Source: Tolypothrix tenuis PCC 7101
GTDB lineage: Bacteria > Cyanobacteriota > Cyanobacteriia > Cyanobacteriales > Nostocaceae
Length of the DNA: 64,000 nucleotides
Assembly: GCF_002368295.1 (NCBI RefSeq)
Contig: NZ_AP018248.1
Coordinates: forward strand, 8,184,625-8,248,624
Reading direction: 5' to 3'
Of the stretch, positions 60,168 to 64,000 are shown one piece after another. Each line of letters begins with the position of its first letter. Positions within the stretch are counted from its first letter, which is position 1. The translations under genes were made by a program, and so were the position numbers. The notes beneath the pieces were generated by a model. It saw only the letters and a program-made list of their open reading frames with translations. It had not been told where the DNA came from and ran no database searches.

Positions 60168-60198
60168 GCGCCCTCCCAATTGGGAGGGTGCTTTTTTT
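60168..60198 (+). terminator. Strong intrinsic terminator after psbA
   Basis: CCCTCCCAATTGGGAGGG is a perfect palindrome, extended by GC pairs, and is followed by seven T (60192-60198). It lies about 40 bases after the psbA stop. Confidence 0.9.
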
Positions 60199-60249
60199 GT
60201 GTATTTATGTTGCGATCGCAAAACTCATACCATTTTGGATTTTAGATTT

Positions 60250-60384
60250 GATACCAATTCAAATAATGTTTGCGACAGATAAATTTTTTGTAAGGGCACG
60301 GCATCCTCAATCTTTTGGCATATTAAATATCTTACTGGTGTCGTGCCCCTACCTATCTGTCGCGTTCTTTTTTCAAAATGTTAT
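60250..60384. mobile_element. MITE-like element, copy E
   Basis: About 135 bp, the same orientation as copy C and very close to it. It shares 'ATACCAATTCAAATAATG', 'TTTGCGACAG', 'AAGGGCACGGCATCCTCAAT' and the right end 'CTGTCGCG' ... 'TCAAAATGTTAT'. It lies in the convergent psbA-methyltransferase spacer. Confidence 0.75.
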
Positions 60385-60413
60385 CAAATGATAAATTGCC
60401 AGCGTTATAGACC

Positions 60414-60436
60414 AAAAAACCCCTGGTAAGCAGGGG
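60414..60436 (-). terminator. Intrinsic terminator on the minus strand
   Basis: On the minus strand CCCCTG pairs with CAGGGG across CTTAC and is followed by TTTTTT. It is about 175 bases beyond the methyltransferase stop and would end that transcript before psbA. Confidence 0.65.
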
Positions 60437-60514
60437 AGAAATCAACTCTAGGAGGTCTTTACTTATTTACCCATCAGCCCATGTTGGCAAGTTTATGCAA
60501 AATTGGAAAAAATT

Positions 60515-60575
60515 TTGGGGATTGGGGATTGGGTAATTTCTTCTTGTCACCTTTCCCCTTATCCCCCTACCTACA
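60515..60575. repeat. Short STRR trace
   Basis: GGGGATTGGGGATTGGG followed by CCTTTCCCCTTATCCCCC, just beyond the methyltransferase stop. Confidence 0.6.
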
Positions 60576-60609
60576 CAGTGATGGTATATTTATTTTTTGT
60601 TGCAAGTCC

Positions 60610-61560
60610 CTAAGCCTGTTTTTTGGCGACGATGGTTCGATGGCGAGGATCGCTGGCTACGGTAATTGGTTGAGCAAAGCCGACTGACTGCAATGTGGCT
60701 TCAATATTAAAGGTGTAGTAGTCATCGCTCCAGGGTTCGGTGCTTTTCATTAATGTAAATAGCACTGGTGGCAGGTTTTGGATGACGCTGGATTTTGGGT
60801 TATTATCTACCAGTGCGATCGCACCACCAGGTCGCAGTAGTCGCAAAGCTTCTGCGAAAATTGCTTTACTAGCATACCCAGGAAGTTCATGAGTCACAAA
60901 CTGGAGTGTGACTAAGTCAAAAGAGTTATCTGGTAGCCCTGTATTTTCAGCTTGGGCGTGTATCCACTCGGATATCTCATGATTGACATCGCGTTTGCGG
61001 GCGACGGTGAGCATATAAGGTGATAAATCCAGCCCCACTGTCCGCACTGGATGACTCTGCTTTTGTTGGTAGTAGTGGTGTAAGGCTTGAGTGGAAATAC
61101 CCACTGAACAACCTATATCGAGAATATCTCGTACTTCTTGCGGCCCATATTTGGCGAGAACTTCGTGAAAACTACTTCTAAGCCTTGTATGAGCTACTTC
61201 CCATGTTAAGTTTTCTTTCGGCCAAACCCGTAACGCCATTGCATAAGTAGCTGGTTCTGTTTCAAAAGCAGCATCCCAGCAAAGGTTACCTTCAGTGTAG
61301 GCGTGGAAAGGTACTTGATAGTAGTCAGGATAAACAACATTGGGGTTAGTCACCTCCGCCATTTGCTGTGTTACTCCCGATGATTTGAGCGCCTCGTAGT
61401 TTTTGCGCCAGGGAACACCATTTTTCTCAGCAGTTTTGATGAGTACTTTCCTGGCTTGCTGCTTCATCAATTTATAGATGGGTTTTGTTTGGATCAAGAG
61501 ATTGACAAACTTGGAGAGTGTATCTTCTCCCGCCCAGTCTGGTTTTAGCTTGTTGTTCAT
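60610..61560 (-). CDS. Class I SAM-dependent methyltransferase
   Basis: A 316-residue protein. The N-terminal 130 residues are a helical lid ('TKPIYKLMKQQARKVLIKTA', 'NPNVVYPDYYQVPFHAYTEG'). The methyltransferase core has motif I 'ILDIGCSVGISTQAL', the acidic 'TVGLDLSPYMLTVARKRD', 'LPDNSFDLVTLQFVTHELPG' and 'EALRLLRPGGAIALVDNNP'. The layout is UbiE/COQ5-like, acting on a small molecule with S-adenosylmethionine. The substrate is unknown; quinone or lipid methylation is possible. It is convergent with psbA. Confidence 0.88.
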   Translation of the reverse strand: MNNKLKPDWAGEDTLSKFVNLLIQTKPIYKLMKQQARKVLIKTAEKNGVPWRKNYEALKSSGVTQQMAEVTNPNVVYPDYYQVPFHAYTEGNLCWDAAFETEPATYAMALRVWPKENLTWEVAHTRLRSSFHEVLAKYGPQEVRDILDIGCSVGISTQALHHYYQQKQSHPVRTVGLDLSPYMLTVARKRDVNHEISEWIHAQAENTGLPDNSFDLVTLQFVTHELPGYASKAIFAEALRLLRPGGAIALVDNNPKSSVIQNLPPVLFTLMKSTEPWSDDYYTFNIEATLQSVGFAQPITVASDPRHRTIVAKKQA

Positions 61561-61829
61561 CGGCTTGCAAAAATAGAGGCAAGATAACTAAGTAGACAGG
61601 TGGAAACCAAGATAATTATCAGGTTTATCAGTTGCCTATGGTCATTAAATAAAACTGAGCAGCCTGAAAACTGCGATCGCCTGAGTTTATATTGGTTTAT
61701 CGCTATATGCTTATGTATTTTATTTTTTGGGAGTACCAAATTTCGTGAATATTAGTAACGCACAAAAAGCTTTGGCTGATATCTAAAAATTGCTGTACAA
61801 ATTATGTCTTTGACTTATATCAAAAAATA

Positions 61830-62138
61830 TTAAGAATCAGAATCAGAGAATAAAGCTGATAAATTTCGATAACCACTGATAACACGAAAAATCTCAACAT
61901 CTTCTCCTATAGGCATGTATAGAATTAGCTAGTTATCTATTGGGAAGCTACGGAGACCGGGTAAAATCTCATCACGCTTTCGTCCCAAGTTGGGAAACTG
62001 AGCAATTTTAGTAAATTTCGCATCGAGCTGACTTAAGAAAAGCTCAGATTGAACCAAACCAGATTCTCTAGCAATGTAATCTGCAATCTGTTCGATATCT
62101 TGAATTGCTGGTTGAGTTAGGCGAAATTTTTGGCTCAT
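61830..62138 (-). pseudogene. parE: ParE-type toxin with in-frame TAG (parDE locus 2)
   Basis: Residues 1-69 read 'MSQKFRLTQPAIQDIEQIAD', 'FTKIAQFPNLGRKRDEILPG' and 'LRSFPIDN', then TAG (61929-61931). The frame then stays open for 32 codons: 'LILYMPIGEDVEIFRVISGY', 'RNLSALFSDSDS', to a TAA at 61830. The TAG is at the same family position as in locus 1, where Tyr is expected before 'LILY'. The two toxins are clearly different in sequence, so this is not one recent duplication. Its antitoxin gene is also altered. The original ATGA overlap with parD is still visible. Confidence 0.85.
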
Positions 62139-62161
62139 ACTTCGTCGGAAACACCGTAACG

Positions 62162-62188
62162 CGATTCCTTCGGAAAGCTTTGCTAACG
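62162..62188. mobile_element. 27-bp insertion at the parD end (small dispersed repeat type)
   Basis: Removing 27 bp (62162-62188 or the equivalent 62159-62185) restores a frame in which ParD ends 'ANLRYGVSDEV' with its stop overlapping the parE ATG as ATGA. The extra segment contains AAAGCTTTCCGAAGGAATCG on the minus strand, is flanked by GCGT copies and introduces TAG. It resembles the very small dispersed repeats (21-27 bases) known in Nostoc genomes. Confidence 0.65.
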
Positions 62189-62428
62189 CAAATTGGCACG
62201 AATTTGAGCCATTGCAGTTGAGCCTTCAACAACTTCACCCCGTTGAGATGCTTCTAAACCAATCTGTGCTGCTTGTTGCAGTTCTTGTAGTCGTCCTTGA
62301 TAGATATCTTCTTGTTGTTCTAGCAGTTTGATCCCTGCAAGAATCACTTCGATGGCGTTTTGATACTTCCCGCTAGTAATTTGGCGTTGTACCAAGGCTT
62401 CTACTTCAGGTGGCAAAAAAATTTGCAT
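62183..62428 (-). CDS. parD: ParD-type antitoxin, truncated C-terminus (locus 2)
   Basis: The start is the Met of 'MQIFLPPEVEALVQRQITSG', giving 81 residues; a longer frame to 62497 adds 23 residues outside the family. The ribbon-helix-helix part is complete ('GKYQNAIEVILAGIKLLEQQ') and is followed by the toxin-binding helix ('AAQIGLEASQRGEVVEGSTA'). It stops at 'RANLR' because of the 27-bp insertion, losing seven residues that can still be read beyond it. A 44-base gap now separates it from parE. Confidence 0.85.
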   Translation of the reverse strand: MQIFLPPEVEALVQRQITSGKYQNAIEVILAGIKLLEQQEDIYQGRLQELQQAAQIGLEASQRGEVVEGSTAMAQIRANLR

Positions 62429-62594
62429 GGATTTTTTAGGAGTAGGAGTAATTTTAATTTTAAGCGATCGCTCCGCCAACGCCTGCGGCAAAAGCACTTC
62501 TTTCCTAAAACCAAACCAGCTTTGTGAACTTTCATAACAAGGAGCGATGAGAATTTAGCGCAAAATAGAGATGTAATTTGTTCTCAATCTCACC

Positions 62595-63968
62595 TTGACT
62601 GAAGCCAATCCAGTGCGTAATTTGCAAGAAACTCATTTAAACCGTGCGCGTGCTAGTCTCCGACAAGCGTTGTCTTGGTATGGATATCTTCGCAAGTCAG
62701 GACAGCTTGCATCTAATCCAGAATTGGCGGGTTTGGTAAAGCCAGAATTGGAGGCTTTGAGTATCACACTCAACAAACTAGACTCGAATGTAATTAAAAT
62801 TGCGGCTTTTGGTTTGGTGAGTCGGGGTAAGTCGGCGGTGTTGAATGCTTTATTAGGGGAGAAGGTTCTGCAAACTGGCCCTTTAAATGGCGTGACGCAA
62901 TGGCCCCGTTCTGTACGCTGGCAACCTGGAGGTAAAGTACAGGTAGAATTAATTGATACACCGGGATTAGATGAAATTGAAGGCGAATCACGGGCGCAAA
63001 TGGCCAGAGAAGTAGCGCGCCAAGCCGATTTAATTTTATTTGTGGTCTCTGGTGATATTACGCGCACAGAGTATGAAGCGCTACTAGATTTACGCCAAGC
63101 CCAAAAACCCCTAATTTTAGTATTTAACAAAATCGACCTGTACCCAGATACAGATAGAGCCAAGATTTACGAGAATTTGCAGCAGTTAGGTGCAGGACAT
63201 CCCGAAGCAGAACCTTTGTTACCCGATGAGATTGTTATGGTAGCGGCGGAACCTGCACCAATGGAAGTGCGGGTTGAGTGGCCTGATGGGAATGTGACTT
63301 ATGAATGGGAGACACCACCCACCCAAGTAGACGAACTCAAACAGACAATATTAAATATTCTCAACCGTGAAGGGCGATCGCTGTTAGCGTTAAATGCACT
63401 TATCCAAGCAAGGGAAGCAGAAGCCGCGATCGCTCAGAAAACTATCGACTTACGCCAACAAGAAGCCGAAGAAATTATTTGGCAATTTACCAAATATAAA
63501 GCCTTGGTAGTCGGACTCAACCCCATCGCCGTGTTAGATATTTTAGGCGGTGCTATTGCCGATTTACTATTAATTCGTTCCCTAGCGCGGTTGTATGGCT
63601 TACCCATCACCAGCTATGAAGCCGGGAAAATCCTCAAAACGATTTTATTAAGTTCCGGTGGCTTATTGCTCAGTGAATTAGGCAGTAGCTTTTTATTCGG
63701 TTTAGGCAAAAGTACCGCAGCCATAGCTAGCGGTGACAATCCTATCAATATTACCGCCTCCGCTGGCAGTGCGATCGCCCAAGCCGGAATCGCCGGTTAT
63801 GGAGCCTATGCTGTTGGAAAAGCCGCACAAGTATACCTAGAAAACGGTTGCACCTGGGGACAATTAGGCGCTAACACCGTCATTCAAGAAATTCTCTCCC
63901 AAGTCGAGCCGAACACGATTGTCTATCGGTTACGCCAGGAGTTAGGGGGATTGGGGACTGGGGATTAG
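62595..63968 (+). CDS. GTP-binding protein with DUF697-type membrane-associated C-terminus
   Basis: A 457-residue protein with a TTG start at 62595; no better start is visible, though a GTG six codons later is possible. The GTPase domain has G1 'AAFGLVSRGKSAVLNALLG', G3 'LIDTPGLDEIEG', G4 'VFNKIDLYPD' and G5-like 'VMVAAEPAPM'. The C-terminal part has hydrophobic helical segments ('VLDILGGAIADLLLIRSLAR', 'ILLSSGGLLLSELGSSFLFG') typical of the DUF697 region. Related proteins associate with membranes; the cyanobacterial role is unknown. The last residues, 'GGLGTGD', are translated heptamer repeats, so the natural C-terminus has been replaced or extended by an STRR. Confidence 0.88.
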   Translation: MTEANPVRNLQETHLNRARASLRQALSWYGYLRKSGQLASNPELAGLVKPELEALSITLNKLDSNVIKIAAFGLVSRGKSAVLNALLGEKVLQTGPLNGVTQWPRSVRWQPGGKVQVELIDTPGLDEIEGESRAQMAREVARQADLILFVVSGDITRTEYEALLDLRQAQKPLILVFNKIDLYPDTDRAKIYENLQQLGAGHPEAEPLLPDEIVMVAAEPAPMEVRVEWPDGNVTYEWETPPTQVDELKQTILNILNREGRSLLALNALIQAREAEAAIAQKTIDLRQQEAEEIIWQFTKYKALVVGLNPIAVLDILGGAIADLLLIRSLARLYGLPITSYEAGKILKTILLSSGGLLLSELGSSFLFGLGKSTAAIASGDNPINITASAGSAIAQAGIAGYGAYAVGKAAQVYLENGCTWGQLGANTVIQEILSQVEPNTIVYRLRQELGGLGTGD

Positions 63969-64000
63969 GGATTGGGGACTGGGGATTGGGGACTGGGGAT
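63944..64000. repeat. STRR block overlapping the GTPase 3' end and the window edge
   Basis: GGGGGATTGGGGACTGGGG-type heptamers continue to the last base, with the GTPase stop codon TAG inside the block. The block extends past the window. Confidence 0.85.

Noticed and set aside
61557..61739. 60-codon minus-strand frame ending 'LINLIIILVSTCLLSYLASI'
   Set aside because: It overlaps the methyltransferase start by 4 bases and has a hydrophobic tail, but the first half is unlike a protein and there is no ribosome site. It was left out as too uncertain.

Overview
The window comes from a filamentous, heterocyst-type cyanobacterium (Nostocales: Nostoc, Anabaena, Calothrix or Tolypothrix-like). The evidence is a psbA gene for D1, a ferredoxin-NADP reductase carrying a phycobilisome-linker (CpcD-like) domain, phosphoribulokinase, GUN4, XisH/XisI and a Mo-nitrogenase C-terminal-domain protein. 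The DNA is also rich in the HIP1 octamer GCGATCGC and in short heptamer tandem repeats of the GGGGATT/GGGGACT and ATTACCC kinds, both typical of this group. Species cannot be named from the sequence alone.

Layout. 1-3.5 kb: a two-gene signalling operon (a histidine kinase cut by the window edge, then a receiver-histidine kinase hybrid). 3.7-13.6 kb: small housekeeping and accessory genes: a HigBA toxin-antitoxin pair, a short-chain dehydrogenase, a creatininase-family amidohydrolase, an exported protein, a cupin, a Mo-nitrogenase C-terminal protein, a NUDIX hydrolase, a DUF3531-type protein, a TPR protein, an ABC ATPase and RsmG. 13.8-36.1 kb: four tandem giant kinases of about 1800-1950 residues on the minus strand, each combining a Ser/Thr kinase, an AAA-type ATPase, a helical-repeat region, a GAF domain and a histidine kinase. 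36.4-44 kb: a Tat-exported Mn superoxide dismutase, icd, gun4, an ABC sugar-type ATPase, xisH-xisI, a lipoprotein and mtnA. 44.5-53 kb: an unknown membrane protein, hom, petH, prk and metK. 53.6-64 kb: a membrane histidine kinase, a first parDE locus, pcrA/uvrD, psbA, a methyltransferase, a second parDE locus and a DUF697-type GTPase whose end runs into heptamer repeats.

The most unusual observations are these. (1) Both parE toxin genes carry an in-frame TAG at the same family position, where the family normally has Tyr, and both keep an open, well conserved reading frame after it. The second parD also carries a 27-bp insertion that removes its last seven residues. (2) The four tandem kinases show a 326-bp tract of complete identity between two members, a shared 12-bp motif 26-32 bases upstream of every start, a shift of start codon in one member and a PAS insertion in another. 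(3) A family of about 136-bp palindromic MITE-like elements occurs five times. (4) A perfect 12-bp inverted repeat containing TATAAT lies just upstream of xisH, which has no xisF nearby.

All identifications were made by reading motifs by eye; no database search was run.
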